Assembly (NCBI RefSeq): GCF_013393945.1
Contig: NZ_CP040297.1
Location: forward strand, 6,600,809-6,664,808
DNA length: 64,000 bases
Direction of reading: 5' to 3'
DNA from: Nostoc sp. TCL26-01
GTDB taxonomy: Bacteria > Cyanobacteriota > Cyanobacteriia > Cyanobacteriales > Nostocaceae
Shown: in pieces, positions 9,672-19,502 of the stretch
Layout: the number at the start of each line of letters is the position of its first letter
Position numbering within the stretch: position 1 is the stretch's first letter
The notes under the pieces: model-generated
The model's input: only the letters and a program-made list of their open reading frames with translations
Databases searched by the model: none
Told to the model about the DNA's origin: nothing
Made by a program: the position numbers and the translations under genes

Positions 9672-10793
9672 ATGATGACACAAGTGGTGAAGGTAAATTT
9701 TGCTCCAGTTGGAGAAGTAAATAACAAAAAAAATGTAGAATCCTTAGCTCAACAATGGGCTAAAAAGTATTTACAAAATCTGCAATTTGATCACCATGAA
9801 GAAAAGTATGACGATACAAATTTGTCAGACATAGTATCACAAACAGGTAGAGAGATGACTGCCGAAAAAGTTCTAGATTCTTTGCGGACTGTTAGTGCCA
9901 AAGCTTGGAATAAAACTGAGGCTTTGCTATCAGCAGAACTGAAACGTCATCGTTTAGATCCCAACATGATCAACCCTTGGGAGGTAGCGGCAGATTCTTT
10001 TAACATTTATCAAAAAAGTTTAAATGTTTATACTCAGCAATCAACATTACGTCCCCTTTCATTAGTAGTAAAACTAGCTCAAGAAGGCAATCCGTTATAT
10101 GAGCAAGCACTGGACGTTTATACTGAACAAGTAGCTCCTAGCCAATTAGCTAAAGTGATTGGCACAGATATCGGAGCTATTAGAAAGAAATATACAAGTC
10201 TTGATCCGAGAATTATTGGCTTTGTGAGTATGCAGTTTCATTACACTAGCCAAATGCTCCTACAACCACTCAATTCTGTAGAGCGATCGCTCGTTGGTGC
10301 ATACTTTAAAGTTATTGACGATCATCTATATATGCCTTTACAGCGTGTTTACGCGGCGGCGGCTGAACACAGTTATGATTCTCCCACATTGGCGGCAGTT
10401 CAGAAACTACTACCAGTCAGTACACAAATTGCCAAGAATATTTGTCAAAGGGTAACTGAACTATATCCTAGCTACCGTTCTCTGTCTGGGATGTTAAGCG
10501 ATTCTATCGTCAGAACATCCACCATTCGAGATATAGAAATGTTCCAAGTTTACCTCTGGGTGTGTGCTTTAGAAGGAAACATTGCTGCTATTCAACAAGA
10601 ATTATTTCCTTTGTGTGTCATGCTTTATCCCACATTAAAAGTGCAATGGGAGCTAATTCGTCAAATGCTACATTTGTTGGGTAAAGAAATACAAGCTATC
10701 TTAACGCCAGAACAAGCTAAAACTTTCATGCCATATTTTCAGGCGTTGTGGCAAATGTTTTCTCCAGAGGTTTTTGGTGAACTGGGATTGTGA
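9672..10793 (+). CDS. Conserved protein of unknown function
   Basis: I do not recognise a named family. The protein is 373 residues from the ATG at 9672, chosen because AGGTGG at 9661-9666 sits at ribosome-binding distance; a GTG nine bases upstream overlaps that site. It is soluble and mostly predicted alpha-helical, without a signal peptide, cysteine clusters or nucleotide-binding motif. A short internal repeat is visible: 'FNIYQKSLNVYTQQ' and 'YEQALDVYTEQVAP' around residues 115-160. Codon usage resembles the neighbours, and the open frame clearly exceeds chance. The long leader and lone position suggest its own regulation. Confidence 0.7.
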   Translation: MMTQVVKVNFAPVGEVNNKKNVESLAQQWAKKYLQNLQFDHHEEKYDDTNLSDIVSQTGREMTAEKVLDSLRTVSAKAWNKTEALLSAELKRHRLDPNMINPWEVAADSFNIYQKSLNVYTQQSTLRPLSLVVKLAQEGNPLYEQALDVYTEQVAPSQLAKVIGTDIGAIRKKYTSLDPRIIGFVSMQFHYTSQMLLQPLNSVERSLVGAYFKVIDDHLYMPLQRVYAAAAEHSYDSPTLAAVQKLLPVSTQIAKNICQRVTELYPSYRSLSGMLSDSIVRTSTIRDIEMFQVYLWVCALEGNIAAIQQELFPLCVMLYPTLKVQWELIRQMLHLLGKEIQAILTPEQAKTFMPYFQALWQMFSPEVFGELGL

Positions 10794-10826
10794 AAAGTAA
10801 TACTAAGATACTGTACATTTGTATCT

Positions 10827-10875
10827 CCGTGGTAAAAACTAATTTATTTAACCACAGAGACACGGAGACACAGAG
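10827..10875. terminator. Inverted repeat between convergent genes
   Basis: The sequence around 'tctccgtggt' (10830s) and 'accacagagacacgga' (10852-10867) forms an imperfect hairpin between the unknown gene at 9672-10793 and the convergent dapL. It could end transcription in either direction; no strong T-run is seen. Confidence 0.35.
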
Positions 10876-10884
10876 TTAAGAGAT

Positions 10885-12120
<1,236 letters not shown>

Positions 12121-12146
12121 ACTAAAGTTAAAAAACTGCCTAGATA

Positions 12147-13382
12147 TTACGTTAGTTTAGGGACATCTGGTGCGATCGCTTCTAACTTACCACCTTTAAT
12201 CAACCTGAGTCTGCGTCCGCGCCACTCCAAGGTGTTACCCATAAAGCCGTAACACCACAGGGCAAAGCTGACTAAATCCCGTACGGGGACTAGCCATAAA
12301 AACTTCCTGGCTACTTGATCTTTTAAACCCCAGACCCCAACAACCCAAGCGAGGATCAGTCTAGTCGTCCAGGTGAGAAATAGCATCAACCAACCCACAG
12401 ATGCACCAGCCGTTACGAGCAAAAATAGTAAGCTGATGGCTGTACCGTGGGTAAAGATTAAACCTAGATAACCCCAAGGCCGAGAAACTCTGGTGCAGCA
12501 ATTCCAGCGTGTTTGCCGTTGGATGAGATCAGCGAAACTAGCTGTAGCGATCGCATGATCAATCACATAGTCGGAAAGTACGACATTATAACCTATCTGA
12601 GTCGGTAAGTAACCAAGTTGGAAATCATCGGCTAAATAATCAGCGATAGCAGCAAATCCCCCAATTTCTGCTAAAATCGTCTGCCGGATAGCAATGGTGG
12701 GGCCAAGGGCAAAATACATCCCTTCCAGCTTCCTAGCGACGAGAACCCCAACGTGATATTCTGTAGATATCCCCACGGCTTCTAGAATTGCCACCCATCC
12801 CCGCACCAAGGGACGATACAAGCAAGTAACTACACCTACAGATGGCTCTTGCATCGGCTGGATAATGTGCCGTAGATAATCAGTGCCGACACGGATATCA
12901 CTGTCTGCCAACAATAACAGGGAATGTTTAGCTTGGGCTTGGGCGTTAGCTAAGTTGCTGACTTTCAGGTTAGTACCAATGGTGCGATCGCTAATCACTA
13001 AACTAATATCTACATTGGGAAACTCAGCGATAATTCTCTTGACTACGTCCACACAGGGATCATTTTCATCGCGGACACCAAAGATGATTTGATACTCCGG
13101 ATAATCCTGTTGGCAAAATGAAGCAAAGTTTTCGTAAGTATCAATATCCAGTCCGCAAATTGGCTTTAAAATACTCACAGGTGGATGAAAATCGGCATTT
13201 ATCTGGGTTTTTTGGGAAAAGAATTCTCTCGCTGCATAAATCCCATAAGAGTAATAGCCAATGGCAAAGATGCAAAGCATCAAAAGCAGGAAGTAGCAGC
13301 CAACTTGTAACCAAGCCGAGTAATCATCAGGAATTAACAGCATTTGTGCAAGTTTATCAGTGCTTAAATAGGGAAAGTGCAT
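12147..13382 (-). CDS. Ceramide-glucosyltransferase-like glycosyltransferase (GT21/HpnI-like)
   Basis: From the ATG at 13382 the protein is 411 residues. A longer frame back to 13562 would overlap the divergent exporter gene, and the membrane anchor typical of the family begins just after the chosen start. An N-terminal membrane segment (about 24-48) precedes a GT-A domain with HPPVSILKPICGLD, the metal-binding DSD at 160-162 and the QRQTRW motif, then several C-terminal membrane segments. Such processive-type enzymes transfer a sugar to a lipid: ceramide in eukaryotes, hopanoid or sphingolipid-like acceptors in bacteria. The acceptor here is unknown. Possibly one transcript with dapL. Confidence 0.8.
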   Translation of the reverse strand: MHFPYLSTDKLAQMLLIPDDYSAWLQVGCYFLLLMLCIFAIGYYSYGIYAAREFFSQKTQINADFHPPVSILKPICGLDIDTYENFASFCQQDYPEYQIIFGVRDENDPCVDVVKRIIAEFPNVDISLVISDRTIGTNLKVSNLANAQAQAKHSLLLLADSDIRVGTDYLRHIIQPMQEPSVGVVTCLYRPLVRGWVAILEAVGISTEYHVGVLVARKLEGMYFALGPTIAIRQTILAEIGGFAAIADYLADDFQLGYLPTQIGYNVVLSDYVIDHAIATASFADLIQRQTRWNCCTRVSRPWGYLGLIFTHGTAISLLFLLVTAGASVGWLMLFLTWTTRLILAWVVGVWGLKDQVARKFLWLVPVRDLVSFALWCYGFMGNTLEWRGRRLRLIKGGKLEAIAPDVPKLT

Positions 13383-13523
13383 ATTTCTCGATCTAGTTAC
13401 CTTGAGTAAATCATCTACAATCTGATCAGTGCATATACTCAGTTGCCACTTACCTGCAATAATTTGAAAAACACTCAGCCGTCTTGGGGAGAGTGAACTA
13501 AATTCAGTCGCCACTAAATCTCT

Positions 13524-15164
13524 ATGAATCTCATTTCCTTTCTTTTGCGCTCCTCTTGGCAAATTGTGACAATCGCCATTGTCACTGGATTCTTGAGTGG
13601 TGGTAGTAGCGCTGGACTAATTGCCCTCATTAGCAATGCGGCGACTCTCAAATCATCTGAACGACTCATATCTCTAGCTTTAGCTTTTGCTGGGTTAGCA
13701 ATTATTGCACTCTTTACTAGTATCATTTCACAACTGATGCTGATTCGTCTCTCGCAAAATGCTGTGTTGCAACTGCGAATGCGTTTGAGTCGGCAGATTC
13801 TCTCCTCCGAATTGAGCCATCTAGAAAATTTAGGCAATTCCAAATTATTAGCAACTTTAACCGAAGATATACAATCAGTTGCCAATGCAGTTTATCAGAT
13901 GCCCACGCTGTTTATTAATCTGGCGATTGTTTTAGGTTGTTTTGTCTATATCACGTGGCTATCTTGGTTAGTATTAGTGATGGTGATTGGTTTGGCAGTG
14001 GTGGCGATCGCTAGTTGTAAATGGCTATTAAATAGAGGTGATAAATTATTAGCTTTGGCACGGGAAGACGAGGATCGATTGTTTCAACATTTAGGCACAA
14101 TTACCACAGGTATTAAAGAACTCAAGCTCAACTATAAACGGCGGCAAGTTTTTTTAGAAAACAAATTACAAGCAACAGCTACAGATTTTCGTCATCATAA
14201 TGTTGGTGGGTTAACTTTTTTTGCCATCACTTCTAGTTGGGGACAATTAGTATTCTTTTTCGCGTTGGGTTTTGTCTTATTCGCCTTACCTCATGTGCTG
14301 ACAATGAACCCACAAACGCTGTCAGGATACATATTGACTTTTACTTATTTGGTGTTGCCAATGGACAACATCATTAGTAAACTTCCTCTCTTAAGTAAAG
14401 CCAGTATTGCTTTGCAAAAAATCGAATCTTTAGGTTTATCTTTAGCTAGTCGCTCGGAAGAAGTGGAGATTAAACCACCTCAAGTTGATACTGCTTGGCA
14501 CAGTTTAAAATTTCGTGGTGTCACCCATACTTATCATACAGATAGAGAAGACAATAGTTTTATTCTCGGCCCGCTTGATTTAACACTATATCCTCAAGAA
14601 ATTATCTTCATTGTTGGCGGTAATGGCAGTGGCAAATCTACCCTAGCTAAATTGATCACCGGATTATATATTCCTGAAAACGGCGAGATTTTACTGGATG
14701 GTGAACAAATTAATGCTGAGAATCGGGAATGGTATCGACAGTATTTTTCTGTAGTTTTCTCTGATTTCTATCTATTTGAAGAACTACTAGGCTTAGAAAA
14801 AACTAATTTAGATATGCAAGCCGCCAAATATCTCCAGCAACTGCAACTTGACCATAAAGTGAAAATCACAGATGGTAAACTTTCGACTACAGCATTATCT
14901 CAAGGACAGCGTAAACGCTTGGCTTTGCTGACAGCATATTTAGAAGATAGACCAATTTATCTATTTGATGAATGGGCAGCAGATCAAGACCCAGTATTTA
15001 AAGAGATATTCTACACTCATCTATTACCAGAACTGCGCGATCGCGGTAAAACAGTGCTAGTAATTAGCCATGATGATCGCTATTTTCATCTGGCAGACCG
15101 GATAATCAAATTAGACTACGGCAAAATTGAGTATGCCAAGCAGTTGAAAGAATTAAGGAAGTAA
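13524..15164 (+). CDS. ABC transporter of the cyclic-peptide exporter type (PvdE/SyrD-like)
   Basis: This 546-residue protein fuses six membrane segments (residues 1-300) to an ATPase domain. Walker A is GGNGSGKS (365-372), the signature is a variant 'LSQGQRKRLAL', and Walker B is YLFDEWAADQDP, with a His switch in VISHDDRYF. The DEWAADQDP sequence is characteristic of the PvdE/SyrD group, which exports non-ribosomal or cyclic peptides as a homodimer. No peptide synthetase gene is in the window, so the cargo is unknown. The DUF2237 gene starts two bases after its stop codon, giving a tight operon. Confidence 0.85.
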   Translation: MNLISFLLRSSWQIVTIAIVTGFLSGGSSAGLIALISNAATLKSSERLISLALAFAGLAIIALFTSIISQLMLIRLSQNAVLQLRMRLSRQILSSELSHLENLGNSKLLATLTEDIQSVANAVYQMPTLFINLAIVLGCFVYITWLSWLVLVMVIGLAVVAIASCKWLLNRGDKLLALAREDEDRLFQHLGTITTGIKELKLNYKRRQVFLENKLQATATDFRHHNVGGLTFFAITSSWGQLVFFFALGFVLFALPHVLTMNPQTLSGYILTFTYLVLPMDNIISKLPLLSKASIALQKIESLGLSLASRSEEVEIKPPQVDTAWHSLKFRGVTHTYHTDREDNSFILGPLDLTLYPQEIIFIVGGNGSGKSTLAKLITGLYIPENGEILLDGEQINAENREWYRQYFSVVFSDFYLFEELLGLEKTNLDMQAAKYLQQLQLDHKVKITDGKLSTTALSQGQRKRLALLTAYLEDRPIYLFDEWAADQDPVFKEIFYTHLLPELRDRGKTVLVISHDDRYFHLADRIIKLDYGKIEYAKQLKELRK

Positions 15165-15166
15165 AG

Positions 15167-15538
15167 ATGGCACAGGCAAAAAATGTAATCGGCACAGACT
15201 TAGAAATTTGCTGCACTTCCCCCATGACTGGATTTTACCGTGACGGCTTTTGTTCCACAGGTGCTTACGACACAGGAATGCACGTTGTCTGCGCCCAAGT
15301 AACAGCAGAATTTCTCGAATTTACCAAATCACGCGGTAACGACTTGAGTACACCCTACCCTGAGTATAACTTTCCCGGACTCAAAGTGGGCGATCGCTGG
15401 TGCTTATGCGCCGCACGTTGGCAAGAAGCCCTAGAAGCCGGCGTAGCACCACCAGTCATCCTCTCTGCTACCCATGCGAGAGCATTGGAGGTTTGTTCTT
15501 TAGGGGATTTGCAAAAATATGCTTTGAGTGGGGAGTGA
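15167..15538 (+). CDS. DUF2237 family protein
   Basis: This 123-residue protein is full length for DUF2237, a family of small cytosolic proteins without an assigned reaction. Family features are the N-terminal VIGTDLEICCTSPMTGFYRDG, many conserved cysteines (CC near residue 16, CAQ, CLCAARW) and the ending that includes ATHARALEV. It starts two bases after the ABC exporter and must be translated with it. A functional link between the two is possible but not shown. Confidence 0.9.
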   Translation: MAQAKNVIGTDLEICCTSPMTGFYRDGFCSTGAYDTGMHVVCAQVTAEFLEFTKSRGNDLSTPYPEYNFPGLKVGDRWCLCAARWQEALEAGVAPPVILSATHARALEVCSLGDLQKYALSGE

Positions 15539-15580
15539 GGGAGTAGGAAGGGGACAAGGGGACAAGGGGAAAATACTTGT

Positions 15581-15741
15581 ATACTCACATCTTGCACCTA
15601 GCCCTAGCGATTAGAAATCGCGGCTATACAAACTAAGTCCGCCTACGCGGACTAACACAAAATCAAGGTTTTGAAACCCGCGCAGGCGGGTTTTGCCTGT
15701 GTAGCCGCGACTTCCAGTCGCCTGGTGCAAGATATGAGTAT
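15581..15741. repeat. Palindromic dispersed repeat (MITE-like), copy 1
   Basis: The ends ATACTCACATCTTGCACC and GGTGCAAGATATGAGTAT form imperfect terminal inverted repeats of about 18 bp, continued inwards by complementary arms (ATCGCGGCTATACA against TGTGTAGCCGCGA). The middle holds two smaller hairpins, AGTCCGCCTACGCGGACT and AACCCGCGCAGGCGGGTT. A second copy in the opposite orientation is at 38132-38271. It has no coding capacity. G-rich and C-rich short repeats (gggacaag; ccccccat) flank it at 15550-15570 and 15750-15779. Confidence 0.8.
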
Positions 15742-15780
15742 AGGTTCTTTCCCCCCATCCCCCCATCCCCCCATCTCCAA

Positions 15781-16569
15781 TTAAAATGCCAAACTCGGCC
15801 AGTCTAGCTCACGATAATAACGTGTCATATCGTCAAACTTCCGCAGTTCTACACGATGGATGAGAAATTCGGGGATTTCTGAGAGCCACTTTTGATTAAA
15901 CTCAGACAGGACGTTACTTAGACTACTCCTATCTAAATCTGGTGCAATTTCCCCAAAATAACCCAGTGTGATATGGGCTGTGAGGTGATAGTGTTGTTCG
16001 ATACCCAAAGCTATTAATTTGGAATTTTGATAAATTGTGCGGCGGAATTTGATAATCTGCTCGTAGGAGTGTTCATCTTTGGGTACTAGACAAACACCGA
16101 CTGCTCTCGGCATCACGACTAATCCAAGCATCTGCCAAGAAATTGGTTTACTTGCAGATGTCAGGGATTGTTGATACTGTTGCAATATTTCCGCGATACA
16201 AGTGCGTAACTGTTGTTCAAATTCAGGATTTTTGTCACAAGCATCACGGTAAGCACTATCCCAAATCAAATCTGCTAGTGTGAGATGGAAGCTAGCCGCA
16301 GGTACAGGGACAATCAAATCATTGGCGATCGCTAATCCTAAAAGCTCCTGCTGATATGCTTGTAACATGGCATAGAAGCCAGAGTTATCTGTGTCTTCTG
16401 CCCCCGATGGCGTAATTAGACTATAGCCAGGAAAAGGTGCAGCTTGTCTAATTCCTGAAGACGGCTGAAACTTATAAGACTCCTGGATATGCTGGACTTG
16501 GGATTTGTAGGCTTCCGGTAGCGTCATTCTGGCTACCCGATTTAGGTAAGTTTGATAATTATCGTCCAA
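15781..16569 (-). CDS. DUF1868 protein, 2H phosphoesterase (2'-5' RNA ligase-like) fold
   Basis: This 262-residue protein matches DUF1868, a branch of the 2H phosphoesterase superfamily. Both catalytic-type motifs are present: FHLTLADL near residue 93 and AHITLGYFG near residue 203. Superfamily members hydrolyse or ligate cyclic phosphodiesters of RNA or nucleotides; the substrate of this branch is not known to me. No signal peptide. The gene stands alone, bordered by repeats on both sides and divergent from holA. Confidence 0.8.
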   Translation of the reverse strand: MDDNYQTYLNRVARMTLPEAYKSQVQHIQESYKFQPSSGIRQAAPFPGYSLITPSGAEDTDNSGFYAMLQAYQQELLGLAIANDLIVPVPAASFHLTLADLIWDSAYRDACDKNPEFEQQLRTCIAEILQQYQQSLTSASKPISWQMLGLVVMPRAVGVCLVPKDEHSYEQIIKFRRTIYQNSKLIALGIEQHYHLTAHITLGYFGEIAPDLDRSSLSNVLSEFNQKWLSEIPEFLIHRVELRKFDDMTRYYRELDWPSLAF

Positions 16570-16647
16570 TCTGTATCGCCTCGCGTTCTCATTAAATAGA
16601 TTTTAGGGAAAATAACCCCAGTTAAGAAAGTGATTTAAAAGGTCAAT

Positions 16648-16790
16648 AGTCATTAGTCATTAGTCATTAGTCATTGGTTATTAGTTAGCACTCCCTCACT
16701 CCCTCACTCCCTCACTCCCTCACTCAGCACTCAGCACTCATCACTCTCTCACTCAGCACTCATCACTCCCTACTCACCACTACCTAAATT
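16648..16790. repeat. Short tandem repeats (heptamer and octamer)
   Basis: About four copies of AGTCATT (16648-16675) are followed by about four copies of the octamer ACTCCCTC and mixed ACTCAGC/ACTCATC units up to about 16790. These short tandem repeats are typical of Nostocaceae intergenic DNA. They fill the divergent promoter region between the DUF1868 gene and holA. Confidence 0.9.
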
Positions 16791-16799
16791 TATCAAACT

Positions 16800-17789
16800 A
16801 TGCCAATTTACATTTACTGGGGTGAGGACGACTATGCAATCGAGAGAGCAGTAGTCACATTGCGCGATCGCATTCTTGATCCCTTGTGGACTAGTTTTAA
16901 CTATACTAGTTTTCCTCCAGAACAAAGCGATGCAGCCATTGCTGCCCTAAATCAAGTCATGACTCCCGCCTTTGGGGCTGGGGGGAGGTTGGTTTGGCTG
17001 ATGAACACAACTCTGTGCCAAAATTGCCCAGAAAATGTGCTAGCAGAACTGGGGCGTACCTTACAAGTCATTCCCGAAAATTCGTTTTTGTTGCTCACCT
17101 CTCGTAATAAGCCCGACGAACGGTTAAAATCGACAAAATTATTCAAGCAATTGGCGACAGAGTTCCGAGAATTTCCTCTCATCCCCCCTTGGAAGACTGA
17201 GTTATTGGTACAAGCAGTTAACCAAGCTGCTCAAACTGTAGGAGTGAGACTGACACCCCAGTCGGCGGCAGTGTTAGCAGAAGCTGTAGGTAATGATACC
17301 CGTCTCCTTTACAATGAGATAGAAAAGTTACGTCTTTATGCCATAGAGCAAAATCGACCTATAGAAGTAGATACTATTACCCGCTTAGTGAGAAATACAA
17401 ATCAGAATAGTTTACAGCTAGCCGCAGCCATAAGAGTTGGTGATACAGGCAAAGCTTTAACTATCTTGGCTGATTTGATTAATGCTGCCGAGCCGGAATT
17501 GCGGATAGTTGCTACTCTAGTCGGTCAATTTCGCACATGGTTATGGGTAAAATTGATGGTAGAAAGTGGTGAACGTAATCCAGGTGCGATCGCTCAAGCT
17601 GCTGAGGTTGCTAATCCTAAACGCATCTATTTTTTACAACAAGAAGTCCAATCTATTTCTCTACGACAACTAATTTCTTGTTTACCATTATTACTAGAAC
17701 TAGAAGTCAGCCTCAAGCAAGGCCGTGCAGAATTATCCATACTACAAACTAAAGTCATAGAACTTTGCCAAGTCTGCCGACGCAACTGA
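16800..17789 (+). CDS. holA: DNA polymerase III subunit delta
   Basis: This 329-residue protein has the HolA architecture: an N-terminal AAA+-like domain without a working Walker A (PIYIYWGEDDYAIERAV), a middle domain with LPP-type sequence, and the C-terminal helical collar domain starting around residue 210. HolA opens the beta sliding clamp inside the clamp-loader complex. The features 'LLLTSRNKPDERLKSTKLFKQL' and 'LLYNEIEKLRLYA' are strongly conserved in cyanobacterial delta subunits. The start lies only about ten bases after a block of tandem repeats. Confidence 0.92.
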   Translation: MPIYIYWGEDDYAIERAVVTLRDRILDPLWTSFNYTSFPPEQSDAAIAALNQVMTPAFGAGGRLVWLMNTTLCQNCPENVLAELGRTLQVIPENSFLLLTSRNKPDERLKSTKLFKQLATEFREFPLIPPWKTELLVQAVNQAAQTVGVRLTPQSAAVLAEAVGNDTRLLYNEIEKLRLYAIEQNRPIEVDTITRLVRNTNQNSLQLAAAIRVGDTGKALTILADLINAAEPELRIVATLVGQFRTWLWVKLMVESGERNPGAIAQAAEVANPKRIYFLQQEVQSISLRQLISCLPLLLELEVSLKQGRAELSILQTKVIELCQVCRRN

Positions 17790-17957
17790 TTAAATATGTG
17801 ACACGGTGTAAGGCCGATGATCATAAATATTTTCACAGTGATTACTAGTTACTGGAACTTCTTACTTCTAAAATAATTCCAAGTTGTTATATCGCTCCGT
17901 TGCTGCCCTGTGTCACGTATTATGAAAATAGTTTTTTACTCACTTTGCCGAACTAGT

Positions 17958-18398
17958 ATGTCAAAAAAACTTGCCCAAACCTTGTTTTTTAGCATTTTTA
18001 CCAGTGCTAGTTTGGTGTTTAGTACGCTTACCTGGAATTTCAAAGCTGACGCTCAAACTCAAACATTTAACAATACTGAGATTACCAACTACGCTCAAGC
18101 AGTGTTAGCAATGGAACCTGCACGGCAACAAGCTTTTGGGGAAATCAAAAAAATCATTGGTGACAGAGATATTCCCAAGATTGTCTGTAACGATCCCAAA
18201 AGTATGAACAGTTTACCAAATAAGGCTAGAGATATTGCCGTTAATTACTGTAACCAGTCTCAGAAAATTGTTGGTGATTACGGTTTAACTATCGACCGTT
18301 TCAATCTCATCACGATGGAAGTTCAAAATAACAGCACTTTAAAAAGACAGCTTTACAAAATCTTAATTCGTTTACAAAATGATTCTAAACCTCAATAG
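17958..18398 (+). CDS. Secreted DUF4168 protein
   Basis: From the ATG at 17958 the protein is 146 residues with a clear signal peptide: MSKK, a hydrophobic core, then a likely cut after the ADAQ around residue 33. A longer frame begins at a GTG at 17910 but would put extra residues before the signal. The mature part matches DUF4168, small helical proteins with no assigned function; visible here are TNYAQAVLAMEPARQQAF and a pair of cysteines (IVCND, NYCNQS) that could form a disulfide outside the cytoplasm. Gene alone between holA and the defence pair. Confidence 0.75.
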   Translation: MSKKLAQTLFFSIFTSASLVFSTLTWNFKADAQTQTFNNTEITNYAQAVLAMEPARQQAFGEIKKIIGDRDIPKIVCNDPKSMNSLPNKARDIAVNYCNQSQKIVGDYGLTIDRFNLITMEVQNNSTLKRQLYKILIRLQNDSKPQ

Positions 18399-18464
18399 TA
18401 CAAATTTGCATTCAATCTTGCATAAGATAATAATTATCAAAAAAATAAGTAAGATAGCGTAAGG

Positions 18465-18496
18465 AAACCCAACACCAAGATCCTTACTGGGTTTTT
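18465..18496 (+). terminator. Probable terminator after the DUF4168 gene
   Basis: Arms AAACCCA (18465-18471) and TGGGTTT (18488-18494) lie 67 bases after the stop and end in a run of five T. The following sequence to about 18560 ('gatgttgggttgcgctg', 'acacccaacctac') forms a second imperfect hairpin of a type common in cyanobacterial spacers. Confidence 0.55.
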
Positions 18497-18635
18497 GAGA
18501 GCGATGTTGGGTTGCGCTGTGCTATCCTACGGGAACTCCACAGGAGTACACCCAACCTACATTTAATGCTTAATCTCCATTCGTGGTTTTAGATTTGCAC
18601 AGTATAGAAAAAATAAGTATCTTAGCCGCAGGGAA

Positions 18636-19502
18636 CTATAATTCATTTTGCAAAACTTTAAATGGCTGATTGTTACTTTCCCATATGCTAATTGACGAAT
18701 ACATCTGCGTCTTACAAAAGTAAACTGCTTCGTATGCCAACCGTAAATTACGCTCAAGACTGTTAGGTTCAACATCATTAGCTTTAGCGGAACCAATCGT
18801 CTTACGTAAGCTGAGAGACAATATTTCAACCAAGTCATGACCACAACAAACTTGCCAAGGATCATGGTTGCTACTTTTTTGTTCCATTAGCCGTTTTTGT
18901 AAGTCTTTGGTTTTTAACGCAAAAGCTTGGGATTTATTCTTCACTTCTTCGATTAATCTAACTTCATTAATTTGCAGTGTTTGCTCGTCAATAAATCTGC
19001 TAAATATCAGTCCATCAAATGTTAAGTTTAATCCATCAATTTGAGATATCCAAAGAAGATATCCAATGGATATGCCAGCTTCCAGCAATGCTGTTCTTAT
19101 ATCTCTATCAAACTTAGTAATTTTCTCCTCTGAAGCAAACTCAGTAATTACCTTGTCAAGAGCAGAGGATTTGAGCAGCATAGTTTCCAGATCATGAGTA
19201 TCTGTACGAATTAAGTTATGGCTCTTATGCAGTAAAGTTCCCAAATGATCAAAATCTGCATCAACAATTGCTAAAACTCCCTGAAAATTTGACCTCTCTA
19301 AAATATTTAGAACTTCAATCACACGAAGCTTGCTAGATGGTTTACCTGAAACACTAACTAATGCACACGCTAGTTTGTCAACAAAGCGTTCATAGAAAAT
19401 CTTATCTGAACTACCTTCAACTAATAGAAAAGTTCCCAAGAAAGTACTGCGTCGTAGTCGAATTGCGTTAGCCTCACGATCAACTGAAAGGTAGTCCCTC
19501 AT
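18636..19502 (-). CDS. DUF4435 protein with TOPRIM-type nuclease motifs (AriB-like)
   Basis: The protein is 288 residues from the ATG at 19502; the longer frame back to 19637 runs over the upstream gene and is not used. TOPRIM-type acidic residues are visible: Glu29 in LLVEGSSDKIFYERF and Asp81/Asp83 in AIVDADFDH, followed by HDLETMLL, the typical DUF4435 segment. In the PARIS anti-phage system such a protein (AriB) is held inactive by an ATPase (AriA) and is released by phage anti-restriction proteins to cut host RNA. The start codon overlaps the stop of the ATPase gene (ATGA), so the two are translationally coupled. No GCGATCGC octamer was seen in either gene. Confidence 0.8.
   Translation of the reverse strand: MRDYLSVDREANAIRLRRSTFLGTFLLVEGSSDKIFYERFVDKLACALVSVSGKPSSKLRVIEVLNILERSNFQGVLAIVDADFDHLGTLLHKSHNLIRTDTHDLETMLLKSSALDKVITEFASEEKITKFDRDIRTALLEAGISIGYLLWISQIDGLNLTFDGLIFSRFIDEQTLQINEVRLIEEVKNKSQAFALKTKDLQKRLMEQKSSNHDPWQVCCGHDLVEILSLSLRKTIGSAKANDVEPNSLERNLRLAYEAVYFCKTQMYSSISIWESNNQPFKVLQNEL

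Noticed and set aside
13383..13562. Upstream extension of the glucosyltransferase reading frame
   Set aside because: It would overlap the divergent exporter gene by 39 bases; the conserved membrane anchor starts after the ATG at 13382.
16648..16790. Possible CRISPR array
   Set aside because: The unit length is only 7-8 bp with no spacers of constant length; these are short tandem repeats.
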